64,000 bases of DNA from Lithobates sylvaticus. Lineage: Eukaryota; Chordata; Amphibia; Anura; Ranidae. Positions 12,027 through 23,835 of the stretch are shown here, piece by piece. A program made the translations under genes and the position numbers. The DNA is taken from assembly GCA_028564925.1 (NCBI GenBank), contig CM053027.1, forward strand, positions 240,846,715 to 240,910,714, given 5' to 3'. Each line of letters starts with the position of its first letter. Position 1 is the first letter of the stretch. The notes below the pieces were generated by a model. That model saw nothing but the letters and a program-made list of their open reading frames with translations, searched no databases and had not been told where the DNA came from.

Positions 12027-13545
12027 CAGTGGGGCAGAAAAGTATTTAGTCAGCCACCAATTGTGCAAGTTCTCCCACTTAAAAAGATGAGAGGCCTGTA
12101 ATTGTTGTCATAGGTATACCTCAACTATGGGAGACAAAATGTGGAAACAAATCCAGACAATCACATTGTCTGATTTTTGAAAGAATTTATTTGCAAATTA
12201 TGGTGGAAAATAAGTATTTGGTCACCTACAAACAAGCAAGATTTCTGGCTCTCACAGACCTGTATCTTCTTCAAGAGGTTCCTCTGTCCTCCACTCATTA
12301 CCTGTATTAATGGCACCTGTTTGAACTTGTTATCAGTATAAAAGTCACCTGTCCACAACCTCAAACGGTCACACTCCAAACTCCACAATGGTGAAGACCA
12401 AAGAGCTGTCAAAGCAAAAGACACCAGAAACAAAATTGTAGACCTGCACCAGGCTGGGAAGACTGAATCTGCAATAGGCAAGCAGCTTGGTGTGAAGAAA
12501 TCAACTGTGGGAGCAATAATTAGAAAATGGAAGACATACAAGACCACTGATCATCTACCTCGATCTGGGGCTCCATGCAAGATCTCACCCAGTGGGGTCA
12601 AAATGATCACAAGAATGGTGAGCAAAAATCCCAGAACCACATGGGGGGACCTAGTGAATGACCTGCAGAGAGCTGGGACCAACTTTACAAAGGCTACCAT
12701 CAGTAACACACAATGCCGCCAGGGACTCAGATCCTGCAGGGCCAGACGTGTCCCCCTGCTTAAGCCAGTACATGTCCGGGCTCGTCTGAGGTTTGCTAGA
12801 GAGCATTTGGCTGATCGAGAAGAGGATTGGGAGAATGTCCTATGGTCAAATGAAACCAAAGTAGAACGTGTTTGGATGAGAGAGAAGGCTGAGTTGCAAC
12901 CAAAGAACACCATACCTACTGTGAAGCATGGGGGTGGCAACATCATGCTTTGGGGCTGTTTCTCTGCAAAGGGAACAGGACGACTGATCTGTGTACATTA
13001 AAGAATGAATGGGGCCATGTATCGTGAGATTTTGAGTGCAAACCTCCTCCCATCAGCAAGGGCATTGAAGATGAAACGTGGCTGGGTCTTTCAGCATGAC
13101 AATGATCCCAAACATACCACCCGGGTAATGAAGGAGTGGCTTCGTAAGAAGCATTCCAAGGTCCTGGAGTGGCCTAGCCAGTCTCCAGATCTCAACCCCA
13201 AACCTTTGGAGGGAGTTGAAAGTCTGTGTTGCCCAGCGACAGCCCCAAAACATCACTGCTCTAGAGGAGCTCTGCAAAATGTTTGACCTCTGTCATTGCC
13301 AACAAAGTATATATAACAAAGTATTGAGATAAGTGTTTTGTCAATATAAAAAGTTCCAATTTTGCAATTTGTAATTTGCAAATAAATTCTTTCAAAAATC
13401 AGACAATGTAATTGTCTGGATTCATTTCCACATTTTGTCTCTCATAGTTAAGGTATACCTATGATGAAAATTACAGGCCTCTCATCTTTTTAAGTAGGAG
13501 AACTTGCACAATTGGTGGCTGACTAAATACTTTTTTGCCCCACTG
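12027..13545 (+). mobile_element. Tc1-like transposon, Passport/PPTN-like
   Basis: A 1,519-bp element with inverted ends CAGTGGGGCAGAAAAGTATT and AAATACTTTTTTGCCCCACTG, flanked by TA on both sides (12025-12026 and 13546-13547). The long terminal repeats include the TATTTGCAAATTATGG-type block near each end. The name Passport/PPTN is remembered from fish elements with the same ends. It is decayed but complete at the termini. Confidence 0.9.
12388..13286 (+). pseudogene. Broken Tc1 transposase in the Passport-like element
   Basis: The ATG at 12388 opens [12 protein letters not shown] frameshift then moves the reading into the frame of [20 protein letters not shown], a paired-like DNA-binding domain. 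The core shows [11 protein letters not shown] and [16 protein letters not shown]. The first catalytic position reads WSNETK, so Asp appears to be Asn. A stop (TAA) follows RLICVH near 12999. The third catalytic motif is lost by frameshift after SPDLNP. It is inactive. Confidence 0.87.
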
Positions 13546-13584
13546 TATGTGGGGTTGCTTGATAATTGCATGTGTATATATGTA

Positions 13585-15181
13585 CAGTATCTCACAAAAG
13601 GTAGTAGACCCCTCACATTTTGTAAATATTTTATCTTTTCATGTGACAATACTGAAGAAATTAAACTTTGCTACAATGTAAAGAAGTGAGTGTATAGCTG
13701 GTATAACCGTGTAAATTTGCTGTCCCCTCAAAATATATCAACACACAGCCATTAATTTCTAAACTGCTGGCAACAAAAGTGAGTACATCCCCAAGTGAAA
13801 ATGTCAAAATTGGGCCCAAAGTGTCAATATTTTGTGTGGCCACCACTATTTCCCAGCACTGCCTTAACACTCTTGGGCATAGAGCTCCCCAGAGCTTCAC
13901 AGGTTGCCACTGGAGTCATCTTCCACTCCTCTATGATGAGATCAAGGTGCTGGTGGATGTTAGAGACCTTGCGCTTCTCCTCCTTCCGTTTTGAGGATGT
14001 TCAATAGCGTTTAGGTCTCAAGACATGCTTGGCCAGTCCATCACCTTTACCCTCAGCTTCTTTAGCAAGGCAGTGGTCATCTTGGAGGTGTATTTCGGGT
14101 CGTTATCCTGTTGGAATACTGCCCTGTGGCTCAATTTTCAAAGGGAGATTACGCTCTGCTTCAGTATGTCACAGTACATGTTGGAATTAACGGTTCCCTC
14201 AATGAACTGTAGCTCCCCAGTGCTGGCAGCACTCATGCAGCCCCAGACCATGTCACCCACCACCATGCTTGACTGTAGGCAAGACGCACTTGTCTTCGTA
14301 CTCCTCACCTGGTTGCCACCACACATACTTGACACCATCTGAACCAAATGAGTTTATCTTGGGTTCATCAGGCCACAGGACATGGTTCCAGTAATCAATG
14401 CCCTTAGTCTGCTTGTCTTCAGCAAACTGTTTGCGGCCTTTCTTATGCATCTTTAGAAGAGGCTTCCTTCTGGAATGACAGCCATGCAGACCAATTTGAT
14501 GTAGTGTAGGGCGTATGGTCTGAGCACTGACAAGCTGACCCCCCCCCCCCCCCCACCCCTTCAACCTCTGCAGCAATGCTGGCAGCACTCATGTCTATTT
14601 CCCAAAGACAACCTCTGAATATGATGCCTGAGCACGTGCACTCAACTTTTGGTCGACAATGGCGAGGCCTGTTATGAGTGGAACCTATTACGTTAAACCT
14701 CTGTATGGTCTTGGCCACCATGCTGCAGCTCAGTTTATTGGTCTTGGCAATCTTCTTATAGCCTAAGCCATCTTTATGTAGGGCAACAATTCTTTTTTTC
14801 AGATCCTCAGTTTTTTGACATGAGGTGCCATGTTGAACTTCCAGTGACCGGTATGAGCGAGTGAGTGAGAACACCAAATTTAACACACCTGCTCCCCATT
14901 CACACCTAAGACCTTGTAACACTAACGAGTCACATGACACGGGGAGAGAAAATGGCAATTGGGCAGAATTTGGACATTTTTACTTAGGGGTGTACTAAAT
15001 TTTGTTACCTGCCGTTTAGACATTAATTTGAGGGGACAGCAAATTTACACTGTTATACAAGCTGTACACTCACTACTTTTACATTGTAGCAAAGTGTAAT
15101 TTCTTCAGTGTTGTCACATGAAAAGATATAATAAAACATTTACAAAAATGTCAGGGGTGTACTCACTTTTGTGAGATACTG
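13585..15181 (-). mobile_element. Tc1-like transposon, minus strand
   Basis: A 1,597-bp element with ends CAGTATCTCACAAAAGG and TTTTGTGAGATACTG, flanked by TA (13583-13584 and 15182-15183). The terminal repeats of about 200 bp contain the GCTGTCCCCTCAAA block at each side. It lies 39 bp from the Passport-like element. An older relative with the same ends is widespread in frogs and fish, as I recall. Confidence 0.9.
13824..14831 (-). pseudogene. Broken Tc1 transposase of the minus-strand element
   Basis: Minus-strand reading from the ATG at 14831 gives a helix-turn-helix N-terminus (KKRIVALHKDGLGYKKIAK, CSMVAKTIQRF), a core with DYWNHVLWPDEPKINSFGSDG and CMSAASTGELQFIEGTVN, and the stop near 13824. 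Several frameshifts split it. A run of 17 C on the plus strand near 14539-14555 has expanded inside the coding part. Confidence 0.87.
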
Positions 15182-15249
15182 TATGTGTTTGTTCCACACT
15201 GTGTGTGGGTGTGTATATACAATTGTATGGGTTTTTATGTACATATTAA

Positions 15250-16562
15250 CCACTTCTGGATATATATTGCAGCAGGGCAGCCAGGCTGCGCGATATGACG
15301 TACCTGTACGTCGTTTCATGCATGAGATACTGTAGGCACGTCCCATGGACTCTGTCCACCAGCCACCCACAATCGCTCCACAGAGAGGCAGATTGGGGAT
15401 CTAGAATGGGGATGTAAATAAAGGCTGATCCCTGTCCTGACAGGGGACAACACTGAGATTAGCTGTACCTAGTAATCGGTAACAGCTATCTCTGTGTTGT
15501 CCCAGTGAGCCTATCCCTCACTAAGGATGAGCTCAGGCATGTTCGCAACCCACGCGTGTAGAGCCGGCCAGGAAGTCGGCGCTGTGCTATTCGTAGGCAG
15601 TGACACATTTTCTCGGTCTGCGGCTGCAGAGATCGAGAAATATCTCACTGCCTGCGATTAGCGATGTGCAGTGCCGACTTCCTGGCGGGCTCTGTACGTG
15701 TGGGTTGCAAACACCCCTGAGCTTATCCTTATCCCCCACACAGTTCGAAAACACACTGAGGGAACACAGTTAACCCTTTGATTGCCCCTAGCGTTAACCC
15801 CTTTCCTGCCAGTGTCATTTATACATACATCTTTTTTTTTTTAGCACTGACCACTGTATTGGTGGCACTTAGGGTCAGATTTGTCCGCCGAAATGTCGCA
15901 GTACCGTTAAAAATCGCAGATCACCGCCATTACCAGTAAAAACAATAAAAAAAAAAATTAAGTCACTAAATCTAGCCCCAATTTTGTAGACGCAATAACT
16001 TTTTTGCTCAAACCAATCAATATATGCTTATTGGGTTTTTTTTTTTTTTTTACCAAAATTATATAGAAGAATACATATTGGCCTAAACTGATGAATACAT
16101 TGAATTTTTTATTTTATTTTTTGTATATGTATTATTGCATTTTTTTTTTTTTCTAAATTGTCGCTCTTTTGTTTATAGCACAAAAAATAAAAACCGCAGG
16201 TGTGATCAACCTGTCACCTGTCCAACGGTCCAGCGATGCGGGCAAACAAATTCCCGCTCCTCTCCATGGTGCTGGCATTTTGACTGGGGGCCGCCCGGCT
16301 GTGGCTTCACAGCCAGGCATGCACGAGCTGCGCTGTGATTTGCTGGGGACCTGTGACATGTTCCAGAAGATTGCACCGAGGAAGGGGGGAGAGGTTATCT
16401 TCCTTCCGGTTCCACGGAGCCCCGGGAGGAAGTGGGAGCTGGATACCTCTAACAGGGTATCCGCTCCCCCCCCCCCCCCCCCCCAAAATTGCACCTGCAC
16501 TTATTATCATTTTTGGGAGGAACTCCGCTTTAAGGGGGTAAATCCTTCTGGGGCTACAGTGG
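15250..16562 (+). mobile_element. TTAA-type non-autonomous element, complete
   Basis: TTAA at 15246-15249 and 16563-16566 flank a 1,313-bp element that starts CCACTTCTGGATATATATTG and ends GGGGCTACAGTGG. The internal order (GTACCTGTACGTCG, CACTGATC.., GCGCAAAAAAT-like T-rich block) matches other family members. Near 16460-16545 it holds an extra segment with a 15-base C run. No transposase is present. Confidence 0.85.
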
Positions 16563-16566
16563 TTAA

Positions 16567-17455
16567 TATAGTATAATACCAGAGTTTGCTTTTTTTTTTA
16601 ATTCAGAATGATTTATTTATATTGACATTTATCTAGGAAGTGAATGAGGTGCTTGAATACTCGGTAGTAGTTTTATTACCATTTACTTTTACAATAAATT
16701 AACATTAATGTTTTTAATCATGTCTGTGTCATTTAATTCATTGTATCCAAGAATTTATTAATATTCTTGTGGATTTTAAACCTTATATTTATTTTATATC
16801 CTGAATTTTATGAAATGTATTGCATTTTTTATATTGGTTTGTATTTGTTTATATACATACTGGTTATTGTAATCCTCCTCCCCTTTGCCTCATCAAGCAG
16901 CTGTGCAGTCTTGGTGCTCCCTATTTTCTCCTTTTTTTCCTCTTCATTCCTGTTCAGTGTATAAAAAGCTGACAGTCTCTTCCCTTTGGCTAGCTTGGCA
17001 AAGGGGACGAAACCCTATTGCAGCCCTCCCAGTAATTTCATGCCACTCTGTCCCCTGTCAATGGCACAAGATATGGCTGTAGACACCGCCAGCCATCCAG
17101 CTTCCTGGCGGGTCCTATGTACATGCACAGAAGCTGTCTGATTTAGGTAAACAGGACTGCTGCTCTGGCATTGCCTTTCCATCACTTGTTGCCTCTGAAG
17201 CTGGATCAGACCTTTTTATATGCGAGTGTGCTAATTGCAATAAAGTAATGCTCTATCGATTTTTTCTAATTCCTGCGCCCTGCTGTTCACGGTTTCTTTT
17301 ACATTGATTCAAAGTTAGATATTTTTTGCTAGCTGTTGACTAAATGGTGCAAACATCTTTTTTAGTATGTTCTTCAATAGGAAGGTAAAACATGTAAATC
17401 AGTTTTGCATCCCTTTGGATATATATCTTCTCTTTTTGTTCAACAAAGGACATAA
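16567..17455 (+). other. Intronic sequence, no gene recognised
   Basis: AT-rich sequence. Around 16900-17250 a GC-richer block contains no open frame with known motifs. Confidence 0.4.
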
Positions 17456-18163
17456 CGCTCCATTAATCCTGACTATAGGGTTAAATCGCCTTCTGCAGGA
17501 GTAGGACTAGGCAGAACAAAAAAACTTGTCTACGCCCATAAGCTGTCCTCAGCTGGTATATAACCCCTCTCTGCTATAGGCATTCAGTTTGTTTCTGTCT
17601 AGTCAGGAGTAAAGACCTAGGCTCCCTGCTGGAAACTTTTTGCTTTTTTGCGTGCAGACCGCAGCTACACGCTAGGTCGGCCGCAACGGACAGAGGCTGG
17701 CCCACAAGTTCAACGTCTCTCTGGGTCACGTATGATCCGGTTTTGGTTCGAGTTGCAGTGTCCCCCTGGCTGACAGCCCTCCACTTCAGTGGTGAGAGGT
17801 TCTGTCTGGAGTGATACCCGCATTCATGGAGCTAAATACAGTCCCTCCTCTCCTCGTTTGGGTGGGGTGGATGTGGGTACCCTCCAGGGATGGTGGGACC
17901 TGCCTGCATGTTTTCCTCCTCCCATCCTAATCCCTCAGTTAAACTGGGGTTCCCCCTCTGTGGATGTTCCCTGGGGGGGGGGGGGGCTCATGTGGTGTGG
18001 GGTGCAGTACCTGGGGTCTGTTGGGCGCAGTTGGTTCAAGACTCCTGTGTGGCGCTCAGTCAGTCCACCAGCATTTAGCAGTGGTCGGCAGCCATTTCCC
18101 CTTGGTTTGGTCTCCGGCCGGCAGCCATGTTTGTGTGGTTCAGGTCTTTCGGGGGTGTTCTCG

Positions 18164-18173
<10 letters not shown>
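17456..18173 (+). other. Unplaced promoter-like block, possibly retroelement-derived
   Basis: GGTATATAACCCCTC near 17554 could be a TATA box, followed by pyrimidine-rich sequence. DIRS-like retroelements have similar leaders, but no recombinase or reverse transcriptase follows. The long open frame at 17789-18529 runs through the AC microsatellite and is not credible as a gene. Confidence 0.25.
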
Positions 18174-18231
<58 letters not shown>

Positions 18232-18272
18232 CACACACTCACTCACTCACTCACTCACTCACTCACTCAAAC
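18174..18272. repeat. (AC)n(ACTC)n compound microsatellite
   Basis: About 25 AC units turn into ACTC tetranucleotides. Confidence 0.95.
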
Positions 18273-18394
18273 ACACTCACACACACACACTCTCAAACAC
18301 TTTTTTGTTGCTGCGGGGTCTACCTTATCCTATGGAACCTCAAGGTCACATCTCCGCCACTGACCCCCTCATGGAGGCGCTCCCTACACCGCTC

Positions 18395-18491
18395 CAGTCT
18401 AAAAGCCAGAGGGCTTTCACACTGGAGACACAGGAGGGGCTCCATACAGGTGCTAATTTTAGCACTAAAGCACCTCAGTGTGAAAGTAGCC
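18395..18491 (+). mobile_element. Right end of a Harbinger-type MITE (fragment)
   Basis: CAGTGTGAAAGTAGCC followed by TAA repeats the right terminus of the complete element at 21528-21864. The left half is missing. Confidence 0.5.
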
Positions 18492-18525
18492 TAAATGAAA
18501 GCTATCAGAACCTGAGCCAACCTCT

Positions 18526-19146
18526 CTAATGGATGCTTGCAGTTGATGATGCATCAGGGCCGATCCACAATACAAAAATGGCACCGAACCCAAACTTTTC
18601 TACGATAGCCCAGTGGTATCCCCACTCAATGCTGTCAAATGCCTTTTTGGCATCCAATGACAGCAGAACCCTGGCTCCCTTATTGTCAGCTGGAGTTTGT
18701 ATATTAACATACAGTCGCCTGAGGTTTACCGCTGTCGACTTGTTAGGCATAAATCCCGCCTGATCCTTGTGTATGAGGTCTGAAATAACAGTATTCACTC
18801 TCCTAGCAAGCACCTTTGCTAATATTTTTATGTCTGTTTGAAGAAGGGAAATAGGCCTATAAGAATTGGGCTCTGTAGCTGGCTTGTCTGGTTTAAGAAG
18901 CAGGACAATACTGGCCTGTGTCATTGAGAGAGGCAGCTGTTGTTTAAGTCTAGCTTCGTACAACACCTCCAACAACTTGGGTAACAGTACTTCTGGGTAT
19001 TTCTGATACACCTCTATGGGCAACCCATTGTCCCCGTGAGCTTTGGACATGGGGAACAGTCTCACTGCCTCCTGCAGCTCCTCCAAAGTGAGGGGTGCGT
19101 CAAGTGCATCCCGCTGGGAGTCGGAGAGCTGGGGCAAGGATACCAA
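18526..19146 (-). pseudogene. LINE reverse transcriptase, N-terminal half (206 codons open)
   Basis: It reads LTLEELQEAVRLFPMSKAHG, then NGLPIEVYQKY, SIVLLLKPDKP, YRPISLLQTDIKILAKVLA, KDQAGFMP, and ends after LLSLDAKKAFDSIEW (the first catalytic Asp region, motif A). The YADD box and C-terminal region are missing. The motifs match L1/Tx1-type ORF2 and resemble the copy at 61418-64000. Confidence 0.88.
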
Positions 19147-19177
19147 CTGTAAATGTCAAGATCCCCCGGGTTATAGG

Positions 19178-20400
19178 TCACCTTTTTGAAGCATATAGAT
19201 CCACGTAATAGCATACCAGTTCAGCCATAATACCGTCAAGTGTATTAGTCAGCCTACCAGTCGCAAATTTCAAAGCCCCAATGTTTGGGACTGTGGGGCG
19301 GACATTGACAATTTTTGCCAGCAATCGGTCAGTCTGCTCCCCCTCCTCGTAAAAAGTCACCCTGGAAAAGAAACTCTTCTTTTCCACCTTCAAACTAATA
19401 GCTTTACTTGGGGCATCCTGAGCCTATACCCAAGAGGCCTTTAGACTTTCTGTTGGATTGGCAACATACTCCTCCAATTCCCTAACATGTCTAGTTAACT
19501 ATTCCTCTTGTGCCATTTTGTTAGATTTAATACCATTTATAGTGGATATAAACACCCCCCTAATAAAGCACTTAAATGCATCCCAGCATAGTAATCCATC
19601 CTCATATAATGCATTCTCATTGAAAAATTATTCAATTTGGGACCTAATGGCAGTATCAGAGGGCAATAAATCTAGCCAATATGCGTTTAACCGCCAGTTA
19701 GCTCTCTTTAGATTAGTCTGCAGTTTTGCTTTAAGCCATAAAACTAAGGGAGAGTGATCAGAGACCCCTCTCTGTGCTTACTTTATCCTACTCACTAGGG
19801 GGAGAGGGGATGCAGATCCCACACAGAGGTCTATGCGGGACAGAGAGAAGTGGGTTTTGGAGAAGCACGAAAATTGGGGTGTATAAGGGTGTTTCACACC
19901 CTACATATCAAACCATTTCATTTCTGCAAGAAATCTGGAAAGAGCTGTGCCCCTAGGTGAAGACGTTAAGTTGGTCACAGGGTGTGTCACCAATCCAAGG
20001 ATCTAAGATCCCATTAAAGTACCCCAAGCTATAGATAAGGGCATCAGGGTTAGATGCAAAGGACACTGTATACACTTTGCAGTAGAGAAACACAATAACG
20101 TTCTTCTGAATCAATGTGTGAGTGAAATTCCTGATAGTCGAGGGATTTGTGCACCAAGATGCTCACCCCCTTAGAATAGGAGGTGTGAACAGAGTGGTAC
20201 GCCCGGCCTTCCCAGGAATACCCTATACAGCTCACAGATTATCTGGTGAGGTGTGTTTCTTGTAGTCCAATAAGTGCAGGGTGATTCTTGCGAAGGATAG
20301 TGGACACCATCTTTTTTTAAAGGGCTACCAAGGCCTCGAACATTCCAAGTCACTATTGGGATATCCACCATGGTAAAGTATATGTTTGTAGAAGACAAAT
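19178..20400 (-). pseudogene. LINE endonuclease and linker remnant
   Basis: Near 20350 the minus strand reads PIVTWNVRGLGSPLK, the start of the APE-type endonuclease that nicks target DNA for reverse transcription. The rest is scattered over frames. At 19393-19178 the linker piece FYEEGEQTDRLLAKI leads into the reverse transcriptase. Confidence 0.75.
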
Positions 20401-20739
20401 AATTCCAGGCCTATCAGGGTATGAAGAATCCATTGGTGGGTAATTCCATTCATGTATATAGACATCTCCAACAGCAAAAGTTGGAAACAAAAATCAGTCC
20501 ATAGGAGCACAACGGCGCCCCCGAACACTCAAATAGTTGAACAACTGAACTGCACCCTGCCAGCTGCAGTACTACACAGTTGTGATAGATGGCACCTAAA
20601 CAGTCATTGCTCTGAAGTGGAGCATACGGAAACCTAAAAAAATTAGTTACTGCGTCCCCGGCCTGCGTGACTTTTTTCTTAACCACGGGCACATTGAAAC
20701 GGAAACCTTCCTATCAGGTCTTTAAGTAGCAATACAACC

Positions 20740-21000
20740 TTCAATGTTCATGTTCATTTCTGGACCTTTGCCGCAGTGCAGGCTCATGGATATCCAGCCA
20801 GGCCACCGCCTCAGGTGCAGTAACGAAGAAGTGCGCCAGGCCCTCAGCAGTGACTCGCAAACAGGCCGGGTATAACATAGCATATGGCAGTCCCAAACTC
20901 CGCAGCCGTTGTTTGACATCCAAAAAACTTAGAGCATTGTTGCACTTCTGCTGAAAAATGAGGGTAGAATGACACCCGAGCACCGTTTTTTATTGGATGT
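20740..21000 (-). pseudogene. LINE ORF1 C-terminal domain
   Basis: KQRLRSLGLPYAMLYPACLR and then EGLAHFFVTAPEAVAWL match the C-terminal domain of L1-type ORF1 RNA-binding proteins. The preceding YPHFSAEVQQC lies in another frame, so one shift separates them. Confidence 0.7.
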
Positions 21001-21270
21001 TGAGCCTTTCTCGCGCCATGCGGAGCACTTTTTCCCTGTTGCGGTGTGACAGACCTAGCCGGGACAGAGGCTTTTGGAGGGGACTGAATGCTAGCCTCTT
21101 GCCGACCGATTATGGGCCCTGGCATTTGGGGGGGGGGACTGTGTTCTTTGTGAGCTGTATGCCTGGGGACCCTCAAAGTGGTGCTACTATGGATTCAAGT
21201 CCATGTCCCCCCCCAAAAAAACTGACTCTGGGAACCCTGTATATGCCATATTATAGTGATGGCTTCATAA

Positions 21271-22168
21271 TGTTGAGGCTCATAGAAGGTGCTGATGTCA
21301 TCAACTCAGGCCACCCGTCTGTCTGTTGTCTGCTAGAATGTGTTTTTTTGTAAATAAGTCTAGTATGGGATCTAGGAGTCATTAGATCCCCATTGTTTGT
21401 GTTAATTAACTCTGCTATTGTGTAAAGGAGATCTGTGTTGATTTGTGATATTGTTGATTGTGTCTTCTGAGCTACAAGATGGCAAGTCTGGCCTAAAGGT
21501 CATGTCTGAGTCATCTAGGCTGTCTAAGGCCCCTTTCACACTGGGCCGTTTTTCAGGCCTGTATAGTGCCTGAAAAAAGCGGGTCCTTTCACTCCAGTGT
21601 GAAAGCTGGAGGGCTTTCACACTGGAGCGGTGCGCTAGCAGGACGGTAAAAAAAGTCCTGCTAGCAACATCTTTGGAGCGGTGTATTCACCGCTCCTACC
21701 CATTGAAATCAATGGGACAGCGCGGCAATACCATTTTTTTGGCCGCTAGCGGGGGTTAAAACCGCCCCGCTAGCGGCCGAATACCGATGCTAAAACGGCG
21801 GTAAAGCATATATTTATCGCTGCTTTACTGCTGACGCCCGCACCGCCCCAGTGTGAAAGGGGCCTAAAGGATTAATACTTGGCTCATGTTAATTAGGTCT
21901 GGTCAGTGTATTTTAAGAGTAATATGAGCAGGAGGTATGCACGTCGTCATTTACTGTATATAAGACCTGTATTCCTTTCCATAAAGATTCATTCCTGTTT
22001 GACCCTCAAGAGAGCATTGTCTCGTGCTTGGGGGGAGAGTTATTCGGCTGATCGGAGTGTTCGGTAGCTGCCTTGGTGTTCGGGAAGGGAATGTCCTAAA
22101 CGACTTTAACCCCTTTCATACTCTGGGTGTCCTCAGCCAATCCCCCCAATCTGATGTTCGATTTAACA
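21271..22168 (+). mobile_element. Candidate solo-LTR-like fossil
   Basis: The block starts TGTTG and ends AACA, contains a TATATAAG box near 21957 and an ATAAAG signal near 21981, and is split by a Harbinger MITE. No flanking duplication was recognised and no internal region is present, so this is only a guess at an old LTR. Confidence 0.25.
21528..21864 (+). mobile_element. Harbinger-type MITE, complete, TAA duplication
   Basis: The 337-bp element has inverted ends GGCCCCTTTCACACTG and CAGTGTGAAAGGGGCC and is flanked by TAA at 21525-21527 and 21865-21867. A 3-bp TWA duplication with such ends is typical of PIF/Harbinger. Internal smaller palindromes (GGCCGCTAGCGGGG with CCCCGCTAGCGGCC) make it fold strongly. 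No coding capacity. Confidence 0.85.
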
Positions 22169-22659
22169 GACACTGTACATTGTTGTATCGCCTGCAGGAT
22201 CTGGCTTAAGGTATGTTGTTCTTGAATCAGGCAATGACATGGCGTCCACCCCTTTTTGCCTGCCCTGTAGCAGTGTCTACAAGTGAAACTGCTGGATCAA
22301 AACTTGCTCCAACCACCTCCTGACCCAGCAGCTCATACAGTTTTTTTGGTATAATATAGAATGTCCCCAGGGTTGTCTTTACCTGCAAGACGAGGCAGCC
22401 TACTCTTGGCTCCCTGTTCTATTGATTTTTTCCATGCCCCTCATGGTTCTTAGTGGGAGAGCTGCATTCACGCCATGCTGTTTGTCCTGGGCTGCTGTGC
22501 TTCCCATATCCTTCCCTCCTTTTGACATTACGACAGGTAATCGTAACTTTCTGGGTATTTCCGTGATCCAGGGAGTTTGCAGCAGACAGTGGCAATCGCG
22601 GGTCCATTCGCGGCCGGTAAAAGTATATGAGAGGATTATGTGTAAGAGCTGCGGGAGAA
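22169..22659. other. No gene recognised
   Basis: Unique-looking sequence with overlapping short frames on both strands and no known motif. Confidence 0.4.
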
Positions 22660-23831
22660 TGATCCCCTCACATGCCCAACTTGGCCATGCCCCCCAAGGC
22701 TGCAAATTTAACGACCATATTATTCCCAGAGTGCTGGAGGTTCACATGTCGGCCTATGGGTGTATATAATAAATTACTATCAATGTCGTAAACATGGTGT
22801 TTGATCCTGCGCCAGAAACATTGTTTCATTTTGCCGACATAGAAGCTCTCACACTTGCAGAACATGATAATGTACATACGCCAGTTGTCTGGCAATTGAC
22901 ATGATGAGATATTGAATGTAACTTTCCATTGGGAAGATGCATAGTATGGTTTTCAAAGATCCAGGGACAGAAATTGCATGAATCACATTTCCAAGTCCCT
23001 CTTTGAGCAGTGTCCTCGCCAATTTGAGCTTCATAGTGACTTTGCATTAATCTATCTTTTAAAGATTTTGTTCTTCTAAAGGTTATATTGGGTTTGTCCC
23101 CTGTATATTTCTGAAGAATGGGGTCATTGGTGAGCAAATACCAATCTTTGTTTTTCAAATTTCGTTGAAAAGTCGAGTATAGGTCAAGCTAATATTGACT
23201 TCATCTTGTCTGGCTTCTTTGACTAGGGCCTGTTGGCTATATTGTTTGAATGCCCTTTTGTAAGCTTTCTTAAGGGAGGTTTTGGAATAGCCACTCCTAG
23301 ATAATCCATCACGTAGGCCACCAGCCTCCTGCTTGAAGAGTTCATCATCTGAACAAATCTGTTGTAATCTTAAATATTGGCCGATATAGCTACAAGGATA
23401 GTATCCTTGGGTACATGTATATTTTCAAGATGTCGTAGAAGATCCGGTGTGTCTTGAACATAAGGCGGAAGGGACGCTACATGAGGGTGTAAATATTTGT
23501 CAACTAGTTGACTAGCTAACGCTGTTTGGGCACCGTTGCCTTATATAATTGGCCTTCCAGGAGGACACATAACATCTTTGTGTTTTGGGTAAAGAATAGA
23601 AGGTTGGGGTTCTGGGATGTTTTACAAGAATTGCTTCATATATGTCCTTCTCAAGTATGCCTTCATGAAAGGCATCTAAGAGAAGGAGATATAAATATTT
23701 TTTAAATTCTTTCACACTTTGTCTAGAAAAACAATATTGCCCCCTTTATCAGAGGGTTTGATGATAATTCCCTCATCCGAGATTAAACTTGTTAAGGCAT
23801 GTTTTTGTGGAGATGGATCAATTTGAGACAA
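22660..23831 (-). mobile_element. Penelope-like copy, minus strand
   Basis: Minus-strand reading from 23830 downward gives the start of the reverse transcriptase region (LLLLDAFHEGILEKDIYEAI), then the linker with the CDSC cysteine pair region, and the GIY-YIG start near 22860. It is the sister of the plus-strand copy at 25007-28030 but is shorter: two internal segments present in the sister are absent. At 23270-23273 it has an unoccupied TTAA where the sister carries an insertion. The copy is broken in several places. Confidence 0.85.
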
Positions 23832-23835
23832 TTAA

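Larger units (their letters stand above)
18500..21180 (-). mobile_element. L1/Tx1-like LINE, minus strand, 3' part missing
   Basis: In minus orientation the order is ORF1 C-terminal domain (about 20990-20740), endonuclease start (about 20350), linker (19393-19178) and reverse transcriptase (19146-18526). The homology stops inside the reverse transcriptase and the 3' half is absent, which is unusual because LINEs normally lose the 5' end. Later rearrangement is the likely cause. Many frame breaks show that the copy is old. Confidence 0.85.

Noticed and set aside
17789-18529. 246-codon plus-strand open frame
   Set aside because: It runs through the AC/ACTC microsatellite (His-Thr repeats) and has no family motif; overlapping frames are equally open.
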